From DATLXH01 sp035576005 (GTDB taxonomy: Bacteria > Acidobacteriota > Thermoanaerobaculia > Gp7-AA8), in NCBI GenBank assembly GCA_035576005.1, contig DATLXH010000010.1:8146-72145 (forward strand): 64,000 bases of DNA, given 5' to 3'. Under the pieces are notes generated by a model, which was not told the DNA's origin, searched no databases, and was given only the letters and a program-made list of their open reading frames with translations. The translations under genes and the position numbers were made by a program. Of the stretch, positions 44,127 through 50,967 are shown piece by piece (within the stretch, counting starts at the first letter, position 1; each line of letters opens with the position of its first letter).

Positions 44127-44543
44127 ATGGATCTCCTCGTCCTCTTTGCCTGGAGCTTTCTCGCTGCAACGATCCTCCCACTCGGTTCTGAGCCCGCACT
44201 CGTTGCGGTCGTGCATCGTCGCGGCATGTTAGCCCTGCCCGTGACGATCGCCACGGTAGGGAACTATCTCGGCGCATGCACAACGTACGCGCTGGCGATG
44301 GCGGCATCCAGAACTGTGAAGAGCGAACGTGCAGTACGTCGCATGGAGCGCGCCGCATCTCTCATCCGCAGATATGGCGCGCCCGCACTACTACTTTCAT
44401 GGGTTCCTCTGCTCGGCGATGCGATCGTCGCCGCGGCTGGTGTTGCCCGCATGTCTTTCGTTCCTTTCTCACTCTGGACCATCGTCGGGAAGGCTGCACG
44501 GTATGCCGTCCTGGCGCTGGTCATCGACTGGAGCTTTCGATGA
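44127..44543 (+). CDS. YqaA/DedA-like small membrane protein
   Basis: The 138-residue protein has about four TM segments. 'SFLAATILPLGSEPALVAVVHRRG' and 'TVGNYLGACTTYALAMAASR' match the YqaA branch of the SNARE-associated/DedA family, where the 'PxgSE' loop is a re-entrant motif. YqaA proteins often accompany heavy-metal efflux genes, but their substrate is not known to me. The start has no clear ribosome site, since repeat A ends 20 bases upstream. Its stop overlaps the next gene's start (ATGA). Confidence 0.83.
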   Translation: MDLLVLFAWSFLAATILPLGSEPALVAVVHRRGMLALPVTIATVGNYLGACTTYALAMAASRTVKSERAVRRMERAASLIRRYGAPALLLSWVPLLGDAIVAAAGVARMSFVPFSLWTIVGKAARYAVLALVIDWSFR

Positions 44544-45232
44544 ATCTCAAATGGCCTCTACGATCTTTGGCAGTTGTGCTCAGCGTCCTGCCGTTCGAGC
44601 TCTTCGCGCACGGTGTTACCGCCGGCGATAAGGGCTACATCATGGAAACGACGGGCACTCGCATTCTCCCGTTCATCTACCTCGGCGCCAAGCACATGGT
44701 CACCGGCTACGACCATCTGCTGTTCCTCGTCGGCGTCATCTTCTTTCTTTACCGGATGAAGGACATCGGCATCTACGTGACGCTGTTCGCCGTTGGGCAC
44801 TCCACCACGCTGCTCCTGGGCGTGCTGACCGGTGTGAGCGTGAGCGCGTATCTCATCGACGCGATCATCGGTCTCTCCGTCGTCTACAAAGCGCTCGATA
44901 ACCTGGGGGCGTTCCGGCGATGGTTCGGGTTTCAACCGAATACGAAAGCGGCAACGCTCATCTTCGGCTTCTTCCACGGCTTCGGTCTGGCGACAAAGAT
45001 CCTCGAGTATGAGCTCTCACGCGAGGGGCTGATCCCCAACCTCATTGCCTTCAATATCGGCGTTGAAACCGGACAGTTGCTCGGGCTCGGCGCCATCCTG
45101 ATCGCAATGGGCTTCTGGCGACGCAGTAGCAGTTTCGCCCGTCACGCCTACACCGCCAACGTCGCGATCATGACCGCAGGCTTCGTACTCATGGGTTATC
45201 AGCTGGCCGGCTACTTTCTCTCAACGACATAA
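44540..45232 (+). CDS. HupE/UreJ-family membrane protein
   Basis: The ATG at 44540 overlaps the upstream TGA. The 230-residue protein has a signal/TM segment, then 'YLGAKHMVTGYDHLLFLVGVIFFL', the HupE/UreJ metal-binding histidine block, followed by 'FAVGHSTTLLLGVL', 'FFHGFGLATKILEY' and 'FNIGVETGQLLGL'. Six to seven TM helices and the conserved His/Asp residues suggest nickel or cobalt transport or a similar divalent-metal function. Its place behind czcCBA suggests a metal-related accessory role. Confidence 0.88.
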   Translation: MNLKWPLRSLAVVLSVLPFELFAHGVTAGDKGYIMETTGTRILPFIYLGAKHMVTGYDHLLFLVGVIFFLYRMKDIGIYVTLFAVGHSTTLLLGVLTGVSVSAYLIDAIIGLSVVYKALDNLGAFRRWFGFQPNTKAATLIFGFFHGFGLATKILEYELSREGLIPNLIAFNIGVETGQLLGLGAILIAMGFWRRSSSFARHAYTANVAIMTAGFVLMGYQLAGYFLSTT

Positions 45233-45244
45233 GGAAAACACGAC

Positions 45245-45913
45245 ATGAGTGAGATCAATGACTCTGCTCCCAATATCAGCAACTCGGTTCCCACCAACCT
45301 GCCGTCAACTCAAAGACTGATTCGCTCGACTCTGATCGCCATGGTCACCGCGGGCGTCCTGCTGGTGGCCGTGGTTTTACCCGCGGAGTACGGCGTCGAT
45401 GCCACGGGGATCGGCAATGTCCTCGGCCTGACTGAGATGGGCAAGATCAAAACTTCGCTCGCGAAAGAAGCGAAGAAAGAGGAAGCAGCTGCAGTCTCGA
45501 AGAATCCTTCCGCAGAGTCATCTGCAGCGTTGCCGGTAGCGGCACCTGAAGCGTTTACTTCGACGAACATCCCCCCGGCCGCTGCGACTCCACTCAGCAA
45601 CGTTGTGACCATCGTGCTGAAGCCTGATCAGGGGCGGGAGATCAAGCTCTCGATGCGTGAGGGCGCACGAGTGACCTACACCTGGTCGACTGATCGGGGA
45701 GTCGTCAACTACGATACCCACGCCGATTCGGTGAGTCCGCCTCGCGACTATCACGGATATCAGAAGGGGACGCGCGTCAACTCGGATAAAGGGGAGTTGG
45801 TTGCGGCGTTCGATGGCTGGCACGGCTGGTTCTGGCGCAATCGCGGCACCGAGACCGTGACGATCACACTTCGCACCACGGGGGATTATCAGCAAATCAA
45901 AGAGCCGGAATAA
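45245..45913 (+). CDS. Transmembrane anchor protein of the czc locus
   Basis: AAGGA precedes the ATG at 45245. The 222-residue protein has one TM helix (residues ~27-48), the segment 'LPAEYGVDATGIGNVLGLTEMGKIK', an Ala/Ser/Pro-rich linker and a C-terminal beta domain ('EIKLSMREGARVTYTWSTDRGVVNYDTHADS', 'FDGWHGWFWRNRGTETVTITLRTTGDY'). Proteins with this order are commonly labelled 'transmembrane anchor protein' next to czc and HupE genes. The C-terminal domain resembles a periplasmic sandwich. The biochemical role is unknown. Confidence 0.87.
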   Translation: MSEINDSAPNISNSVPTNLPSTQRLIRSTLIAMVTAGVLLVAVVLPAEYGVDATGIGNVLGLTEMGKIKTSLAKEAKKEEAAAVSKNPSAESSAALPVAAPEAFTSTNIPPAAATPLSNVVTIVLKPDQGREIKLSMREGARVTYTWSTDRGVVNYDTHADSVSPPRDYHGYQKGTRVNSDKGELVAAFDGWHGWFWRNRGTETVTITLRTTGDYQQIKEPE

Positions 45914-45996
45914 ATCGCGCGCCAACGAGGGGATCGCTGGAGAATGATTCGACCGGTCAACGGGTTTTCAATCGCAACGACATTGGAGGAAACAGC

Positions 45997-46347
45997 ATGA
46001 ATTCGAGAATGACCATTGGCGTGATCCTGCTTGCATCTTTTGTTGTAATTCCAGCGGTGATCGCTCACGACCCGAGGGAGCACAAGCGCGAGGCCGAGGA
46101 GCAAATGACGCGCGTACCGGTGCAGATTGAGTCGGTACCCGTCGCCCAACCGCAACCGGTGCTACCGAAGATTCGCTTCCATGGGATGGATTCGAACCGT
46201 GATCGGACGATCAGCCACCAGGAATGGCGCGGTACGACCAGGAACTTCCGGGCGCTCGACCGTAACAGAGATGGAATCCTCTCGGGTGATGAAGTGGCGA
46301 CCAGAACCAAGGCTGAAGTAAAGGCTAAGGCACCGGCGAAGAATTAG
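45997..46347 (+). CDS. Exported EF-hand protein
   Basis: GGAGG precedes the ATG at 45997. A signal peptide (MTIGVILLASFVVIPAVIA) exports a ~95-residue protein. Two EF-hand loops are clear: 'MDSNRDRTISHQEW' and 'LDRNRDGILSGDEV', each with the D-x-N-x-D pattern and terminal Glu. It probably binds calcium (or another divalent metal) in the periplasm. Short basic Lys/Ala tail. It is last in the string of genes after czcCBA, in the same direction. Confidence 0.88.
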   Translation: MNSRMTIGVILLASFVVIPAVIAHDPREHKREAEEQMTRVPVQIESVPVAQPQPVLPKIRFHGMDSNRDRTISHQEWRGTTRNFRALDRNRDGILSGDEVATRTKAEVKAKAPAKN

Positions 46348-46417
46348 GTTCCGGCGCACGCGATTCCCCCCGTTCAGGGAGTGTTCGTAGAGGTGCTTGC
46401 TGGCCTGACCAAGGTCG

Positions 46418-46870
46418 TTACGATTTCTTTTCGGCGGGCACAATCGAAATGTTCCCATTCCTCTCCAGCACCGCGTATTTGATGTCCTCCAATCGCTCCA
46501 ACCCTTGTAGCTCGCGTGCTGCCGCGAGAACATCCGATACGTCGACGCGCGCCTTCTTCAGATGCTGCTCGATGGGCTCACCGTTTTCCAGCAACACGAC
46601 AGGCACACCCTCGAGCAGCTTGTCGAGGGCAGCGGATCGCTCCTTGACGTAACCGAGGCCGATATCGATCAGAATCAAGGTGGCCACGACCAGCACTGCA
46701 TTCGTAACTGAGAAGTCTTCCCCGAGGAGGGCCTGCTGCGCAGCCTCACCGATGATCAGCAGTAGGACGAAGTCGAAGTTGGTGATGTCCGCGAGAGTCC
46801 GCTTTCCGGCGATCCGGAACAGGACCATGAGTGCGAGATAGACCGCTGCGGCACGAAGCACCGATTCCAT
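46418..46870 (-). CDS. DUF421 (YetF-like) membrane protein
   Basis: AGGAGG before the start at 46870. The 150-residue protein has three TM segments and the DUF421 hallmark 'FRIAGKRTLADITNFDFVLLLIIGEAAQQALLG', followed by the cytosolic domain 'VPVVLLENGEPIEQHLKKARVDVSDVLAAARELQGLERLEDIKYAVLERNGNISIVP'. The length is complete for the short form. YetF-type proteins occur in sporulation and envelope contexts; the role here is unknown. It follows the gene at 46889 by 18 bases and is likely cotranscribed. Confidence 0.92.
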   Translation of the reverse strand: MESVLRAAAVYLALMVLFRIAGKRTLADITNFDFVLLLIIGEAAQQALLGEDFSVTNAVLVVATLILIDIGLGYVKERSAALDKLLEGVPVVLLENGEPIEQHLKKARVDVSDVLAAARELQGLERLEDIKYAVLERNGNISIVPAEKKS

Positions 46871-46888
46871 GACTCGACCTCCTGCAGT

Positions 46889-47377
46889 TCAGGGAAAGAC
46901 GAACATACTGATCGGAATCACGCCGTCCGCAGTGCGCAGCCGGCCGCGAACGATTCCAACGTGATTCGCTTCTGCCCGTATGTGGACCGTCAAGGTTTCG
47001 CCAGCTCCGCGAAAAACGAGGCGAGTTTCGTTCGGCCCTCCCTGCGCGGAGTCGGGAGACGGGATCATCGCCTCGAATTTCACTCTGCCTAGATAGTCGT
47101 TGTCGACTGCCATCCAGGACTGATTCCCGGCTATGGGGAGCGTGACTTGTAACTTCATGGGAGCGGTATAACGCGCCAGCCGGGGATACTCGACAGAGGC
47201 TCTTCCGGCCATTCCGTTCCCTTCGGCGAGCATCCCACCTCCGCAGGCACCGGCCAGAGCGGCCAGAGTGGCGAGGAACAGGACGATCCATCCTGCACGC
47301 TCGACCTTCCAGGCGCGTCGCTGGAACTCGAGATCTTCTTCGATCTGCAGATCGCCGTGAAACTGTTTGACCGTCAC
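46889..47377 (-). CDS. Hypothetical membrane-anchored protein upstream of DUF421
   Basis: I choose the GTG at 47377 (MTVKQFHGDLQIEEDLEFQRRAW), with GAGGG upstream, rather than the ATG at 47395, which lies inside repeat C. The 163-residue protein has one TM helix (residues ~29-45, 'GWIVLFLATLAALAGACGGG') and a C-terminal beta domain ('KLQVTLPIAGNQSWMAVDNDYLGRVKFEAMIP', 'RLVFRGAGETLTVHIRAEANHVGIVRGRLR'). I recall similar proteins only as hypothetical partners of DUF421. The half element at 47388 ends 10 bases upstream, so its ancestral promoter may have been replaced. Confidence 0.78.
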   Translation of the reverse strand: MTVKQFHGDLQIEEDLEFQRRAWKVERAGWIVLFLATLAALAGACGGGMLAEGNGMAGRASVEYPRLARYTAPMKLQVTLPIAGNQSWMAVDNDYLGRVKFEAMIPSPDSAQGGPNETRLVFRGAGETLTVHIRAEANHVGIVRGRLRTADGVIPISMFVFP

Positions 47378-47387
47378 TCTAGCCCTC

Positions 47388-47487
47388 GCCCGCATTTCTC
47401 ACAGATCTTCGCCGTGAGACGATGGATAGCAGCCTGTCTGCTTCGGTGCACGGCAATTTCGCTCCTTGACGTAGTGTCGACTATGCC
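47388..47487. repeat. Left half of palindromic element C, joined to ynfA
   Basis: From 'gcccgcatttctcacag' to 'tagtgtcgactatgcc' this matches the left arm of the copy at 49339-49518 with few changes. The match stops at the dyad centre, exactly where the ynfA reading frame begins on the other strand. A loose 'cccgcatttctcacc' end remains at about 47646. Confidence 0.82.
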
Positions 47488-47595
47488 CGGGACGAGCCAC
47501 CACGCGCTGCGGCCAAGGCGGAGCCACATCCATGCGGCGTAGCAACCAGCGATCTCGAACAGCGCGGCGAGAACGAGCAAGGGAATGCTTTGCAT
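47485..47595 (-). pseudogene. ynfA: ynfA (UPF0060) remnant truncated by a repeat
   Basis: From the ATG at 47595, 37 codons read as the start of a YnfA-family membrane protein ('LLVLAALFEIAGCYAAWMWLRLGRSAWWLVPG'), which is normally ~108 residues with four TM helices. The frame then runs into the half element C at 47388-47487 and ends as unrelated basic sequence at 47374. The second to fourth helices, including the usual 'GRVYAAYGG' block, are absent from the window. The fragment cannot make a normal transporter. YnfA proteins are small-multidrug-resistance-like. Confidence 0.85.
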
Positions 47596-47765
47596 CGCCT
47601 CGATTCTACGCTCACTTCCCGGCCCGGAAACGAAGCACCTGGTTACCCCGCATTTCTCACCCGCCTCTATCAACGAGCGCAGCGTGTCATCCGAGCGGGA
47701 GACAGCGTGGAACGCTGGTAGGTGATGACAGCCGGCGCGGACTCGCGCCCCGGGAGGGGCGAATC

Positions 47766-47941
47766 CCTCTCCCCGGCGGGGAGAGGGTTGTCGCGTAAGC
47801 GACCGGGAGAGGGGCCGCGAGAGATACGAAGACCTCGCCTTTTTCGACGGACTGGCGAGACTTTCACGCCCCTCTCCCTGCTTCGCTCCGCTCGCTTCCC
47901 TCTCCCCGCCGGGGAGAGGGATACGCCGCTTCGCGGCTCAA
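47766..47941. repeat. Dispersed palindromic element, family A, copy 5 (inverted)
   Basis: Inverted relative to copy 1: hairpin 'ctctccccggcggggagag', 'tcgcgtaagcgaccggg', 'gaggggccgcgagagatacg', 'actttcacgcccctctccc', 'gcttccctctccccgccgg', and the end dyad 'gccgcttcgcggc'. The gap 47596-48125 holds this element and no gene I can support. Confidence 0.88.
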
Positions 47942-48125
47942 CCACGTCAGTCAGTGAGCCGGTGTCATTAGGAGCTTGGGCGGGTGGGCGTGAGGGGCTC
48001 CACCTCGCAAGCTTCCACTCAGTTCGGTAAAAGGCGAGAGTCCAACGTGAGACCGAGCTCAGGCCGCGACCGTACCAAGTCGACTCGAAATTGACCGGCG
48101 TTTATGACTGTTTCGACAGGCAGGT

Positions 48126-48215
48126 ATGTCCTCTTTACTTTTGTTCGTCGCCTTTGTCGCTGCCTGGTTCGTACTCATGCGGTTCGTTCTCCCTCGTTTG
48201 GGAATCGCTACGTGA
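48126..48215 (+). CDS. Tiny membrane protein, possible truncated frame of a selenoprotein
   Basis: The 29-codon frame reads one TM helix then 'MRFVLPRLGIAT' and stops at TGA (48213-48215). The frame stays open after the TGA for 32 codons (to 48314) with 'LAGSCRVPAG', so the junction would read 'PRLGIAT-U-LAGSC'. I recall small membrane proteins in which 'LPRLGVPT' is followed by a Cys-xx-x-SC motif, so the TGA sits where a Cys would be expected. An 8-bp hairpin (48226-48244) starts 11 bases after the TGA. Selenocysteine is inference. The extension would overlap the 3' end of the convergent gene at 48257. Confidence 0.4.
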   Translation: MSSLLLFVAFVAAWFVLMRFVLPRLGIAT

Positions 48216-48256
48216 CTGGCTGGATCCTGCCGGGTACCGGCGGGTAAGGTGAAGTC

Positions 48257-49096
48257 TCAACGAGTCGCTGCAGCGCTCGGCGATGAATCAGCCGCACGCC
48301 AGTCGTCACGCTGAGGGACGAGTGGGAGACGTTGAATCCGGGTGAACGCGACATCGGCGGGCTCTCGATACGCTGGAACCCCGATCCTGATCGTTTCGTC
48401 GGGAACATCGAGGCGCATCGTTCCGTGAAGTACATCCCAGACAGAGAGAAGACTCGACCAGTTGCTGTTGGTCTCTTCGCGCCGGTCTGAGTGATGGATG
48501 CCATGCATTCGCGGCGTGACAAAGAGGCGCACCATCATCCGTTCGAACCTCTGAGGCAGCCGAAGGTTGCCGTGGTGAAAGAGGATCGACGCAAACAGAA
48601 TCGTCTGCCAGAGCCAGACGGAGAAGGGACTGGCGCCTATCACGGCGATCTGCAGCGCTCGATAAAAGACCGACAGAGTCAGCTCGCCGAAATGGAACCG
48701 TAAAGCGGTCGAGGAGTCCAGGTCGAGATCGACGTGGTGGACAAGGTGAAAACGCCACAGCAGCGGCACGACGTGACTTGCCCAGTGCCACCACCAGAGT
48801 GTGTAGTCGAGCAGGATGATCGCAACGAGAATGCTCCACGGCCCGGGAAGGTGAAGCCATCGAACGATTCCGAAGTCGTGCTCGTCAGCCCACTTCGCGA
48901 CCGGTACCAGGAGTGGAGCCTGCAGCAGCGTCAGGATCGCCAGCGAGATTCCGCCCGTCGAGAGATTCCGGATGGTGTGTCTGAGCTTCGATTCGACGCG
49001 AGCGCGGAGCGGGCGCAGTGTCTCCCCCAGCAGCATCAGGCCGAACACGCTGAAGATCACCACTGGTGAGATCCAGAATGGAACTTCAGCTTTCAT
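48257..49096 (-). CDS. Sterol desaturase / fatty acid hydroxylase family membrane protein
   Basis: The 279-residue protein has about five TM segments and the di-iron histidine boxes of the family: 'WHWASH', 'FHLVHHVD', 'FHHGN' and 'HGIHHSDR'. 'DYTLWWWHWASHVVPLLWRFHLVHHVDLDLDSSTALRFH' is the classic core. It likely hydroxylates or desaturates a membrane lipid using O2, but the substrate cannot be told. It is convergent with the tiny ORF at 48126. No strong ribosome site precedes the ATG at 49096. Confidence 0.92.
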   Translation of the reverse strand: MKAEVPFWISPVVIFSVFGLMLLGETLRPLRARVESKLRHTIRNLSTGGISLAILTLLQAPLLVPVAKWADEHDFGIVRWLHLPGPWSILVAIILLDYTLWWWHWASHVVPLLWRFHLVHHVDLDLDSSTALRFHFGELTLSVFYRALQIAVIGASPFSVWLWQTILFASILFHHGNLRLPQRFERMMVRLFVTPRMHGIHHSDRREETNSNWSSLLSVWDVLHGTMRLDVPDETIRIGVPAYREPADVAFTRIQRLPLVPQRDDWRAADSSPSAAATR

Positions 49097-49133
49097 GTGA
49101 GGAGCGGCCCACGGCTGCTCATGCCTTGTACCC

Positions 49134-49319
49134 TCAACGGAAGGGCGTTGATTGCCGGATCACCACCTCCCGCTGATCGACCTCGCGGATTTCGTGAGAT
49201 GACGAAAGGAAACATTGCGGACAGCGAGGCTGGCCATGCCGGTCCCGGTCCGCGACATCCGGCTCGAAGACAGTCTGGCATTCCAGGCAGAGGCGAAGGT
49301 TCTGTACATCGTCGGTCAT
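49134..49319 (-). CDS. Small zinc-ribbon protein
   Basis: The 61-residue frame starts MTDDVQNLRL and holds two CxxC pairs 15 residues apart (CLEC and CPQC), a rubredoxin- or ribbon-type zinc site. No other domain is present. An AGGAGG lies ~14 bases upstream of the ATG, which is farther than usual. Element C begins 20 bases beyond. It could be a regulatory or chaperone ribbon; function unknown. Confidence 0.62.
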   Translation of the reverse strand: MTDDVQNLRLCLECQTVFEPDVADRDRHGQPRCPQCFLSSSHEIREVDQREVVIRQSTPFR

Positions 49320-49338
49320 CGTGCAGGTTCAACCTCCT

Positions 49339-49518
49339 GCCCGCATTTCTCACAGACCTTTATTAAGAGACGGCGGATAGCGGCCTGTCTGCTTCGTTGC
49401 ACGGCAATTTCGCTCCTTGACATAGTGTCGACTATGCCTTCGTCGCAAAATCGCCGTGCGCCTCGCACCCAAGCCACTCTCCGCCGTCTCATAACAAAGG
49501 TCTGTGAGAAATGCGGGC
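49339..49518. repeat. Palindromic element C, full-length copy
   Basis: A ~180-base foldback. The left end 'gcccgcatttctcacag' and right end 'ctgtgagaaatgcgggc' pair perfectly, and the pairing extends inward for about 80 bases per arm with few mismatches ('agacggcgg' with 'ccgccgtct', 'gcacggcaatttcgc' with 'gcaaaatcgccgtgc'). The centre is 'catagtgtcgactatg'. No transposase is inside. It overlaps the last 30 bases of the TauE gene. Confidence 0.9.
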
Positions 49519-50298
49519 CAGTCGCTGCGATTGTACTGGAGCGACGGGCCGCTGCCTCGACACTGTGTTCTGGATCAGGATCAAACCGGCGACGGCGATG
49601 AGAAACCAGGCGAAGGCGCGCGTAAGCGCGGCCTGGGACACGTGCTGAACCAACGCCGAGCCGATGAACACCCCGGCCACTGCCAGTGCCGTGAAGATGG
49701 AGACATAGCGCCAGTCGATCTGCACCGTCCCGGCATACGCGAGAGAGCCCGAAGCCGAGTTCATGGCGATCACCAGCAGCGAGGTACCGACGGCACGCTT
49801 CATGGGAAGACCAGCGAAAAGAACCAGCGCCGGGACGATGAGAAAGCCACCCCCGACACCGACTACACCCGTGAGCAGTCCGACGACGCCTGCGGCCCCG
49901 ACCACGAGCGGCATGCGAACCGCCTTGTCTGCGGGCGCTTCCTCTTTCCGCGAGCGAAACATCGAGATGGAAGCTCCCAGCATCACCACCGCAAACAATA
50001 CCATCTGGAATGTATCTGACACCTGGGCGGCAATCCTTCCACCCGCGTAGGAGCCAGCCATCGAGATGAGGCCGAAAATGAGGGCGGCCCGGAGGTCAAC
50101 GTTCGACCCCCACCAATGTCGAAATGCACCAACAAGGCTCGTCGTTCCGACGACCAGAAGACTGGCGGCGATGGCGGGCTTGGCCGCCATCCCGACGACG
50201 TAAACGAGAATCGGGACCGCCAGGATCGAGCCGCCGCCACCCAGAAGGCCGAGCGAAATCCCTATCAACGCGGCGAGGCCAAATCCGACGACTTCCAC
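49489..50298 (-). CDS. TauE/SafE-family sulfite exporter
   Basis: It starts at GTG (50298), two bases after the rhodanese stop. The 269-residue protein has eight TM segments in two repeats: 'GISLGLLGGGGSILAVPILVYVVG' and 'GLLTGVVGVGGGFLIVPALVLFAG', the TauE/SafE signatures. The last ten residues ('LARISHRPLL') and the stop codon come from the end of repeat C, so the native C-terminus was probably altered. Family members export sulfite or sulfoacetate, which suits removal of sulfite made by the upstream persulfide enzyme. Confidence 0.92.
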   Translation of the reverse strand: MEVVGFGLAALIGISLGLLGGGGSILAVPILVYVVGMAAKPAIAASLLVVGTTSLVGAFRHWWGSNVDLRAALIFGLISMAGSYAGGRIAAQVSDTFQMVLFAVVMLGASISMFRSRKEEAPADKAVRMPLVVGAAGVVGLLTGVVGVGGGFLIVPALVLFAGLPMKRAVGTSLLVIAMNSASGSLAYAGTVQIDWRYVSIFTALAVAGVFIGSALVQHVSQAALTRAFAWFLIAVAGLILIQNTVSRQRPVAPVQSQRLARISHRPLL

Positions 50299-50300
50299 TG

Positions 50301-50930
50301 TCAGCTCGTGCAGTTCTTTGTTGAGAGGCGGATTCCACGGCCGACCGGAACTGGTTCGGCACCATGTTTGAGCGCCTGAATCATGGCAGGCACGTCACAC
50401 GAGGCCACCGCGTTGTAGGGCAGCCGTGAAAGAACCATGGCCATTCCACAGGTGTCGGTGACACCAGCGAATACCAGTCCGCTCCCGACGAACATCGGAA
50501 CGATTGCGAACCACGGGTTCACCATGAGAGCCAGCGCGGCTCCGACCGTGCCAAGAGCGCCGGCCGTAATGCGTACCTGTCGCTCCAGCGACATCCGCTT
50601 CGGGCCGAAACGCGCCGGCTTGTTCGCTGCGAGCCAGGCGTTCATCCCGCCGTCGAGAACATGAAGACGCGTGAGGCCTGAAACCCTCAACGCTTCCTCG
50701 GCTTTTCGCGCCCGCGCTCCGGACTGGCAGATCAAAAGAAAGTGCGTCTGCGAATCGCTGGCGATCTCGCCGGCGTGCTCGGGCAGCGCCGCGAGCGGCA
50801 CGTTGTACGCACCAGGGATGTGAGCGCCTTCGAATTCCCCGGGCGTGCGGACATCGATGAGTCGAATATCGGAACGATCCGCCATGAGCTCCTCGAGATC
50901 ACGCGGCTGTATGACTGGGGCAATGTTCAT
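50301..50930 (-). CDS. Rhodanese domain fused to DUF2892-type membrane domain
   Basis: The ATG at 50930 with GAGGAG upstream gives 209 residues. Residues ~8-105 are a rhodanese domain with active-site Cys in 'LLICQSGARARKA' and 'IRLIDVRTPGEFEGAHIPGAYNVPL'. Residues ~120-175 form a membrane hairpin of the DUF2892 type ('ERQVRITAGALGTVGAALALMVNPWFAIVPMFVGSGLVFAGVTDTCGMA'). It should carry or transfer sulfane sulfur at the membrane face. It is sandwiched between the CstB-like gene and tauE with short spacers, one operon. Confidence 0.93.
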   Translation of the reverse strand: MNIAPVIQPRDLEELMADRSDIRLIDVRTPGEFEGAHIPGAYNVPLAALPEHAGEIASDSQTHFLLICQSGARARKAEEALRVSGLTRLHVLDGGMNAWLAANKPARFGPKRMSLERQVRITAGALGTVGAALALMVNPWFAIVPMFVGSGLVFAGVTDTCGMAMVLSRLPYNAVASCDVPAMIQALKHGAEPVPVGRGIRLSTKNCTS

Positions 50931-50967
50931 GGGCAGGCTCCTCTTGCTCGAATTGCGATGCAGTTGG

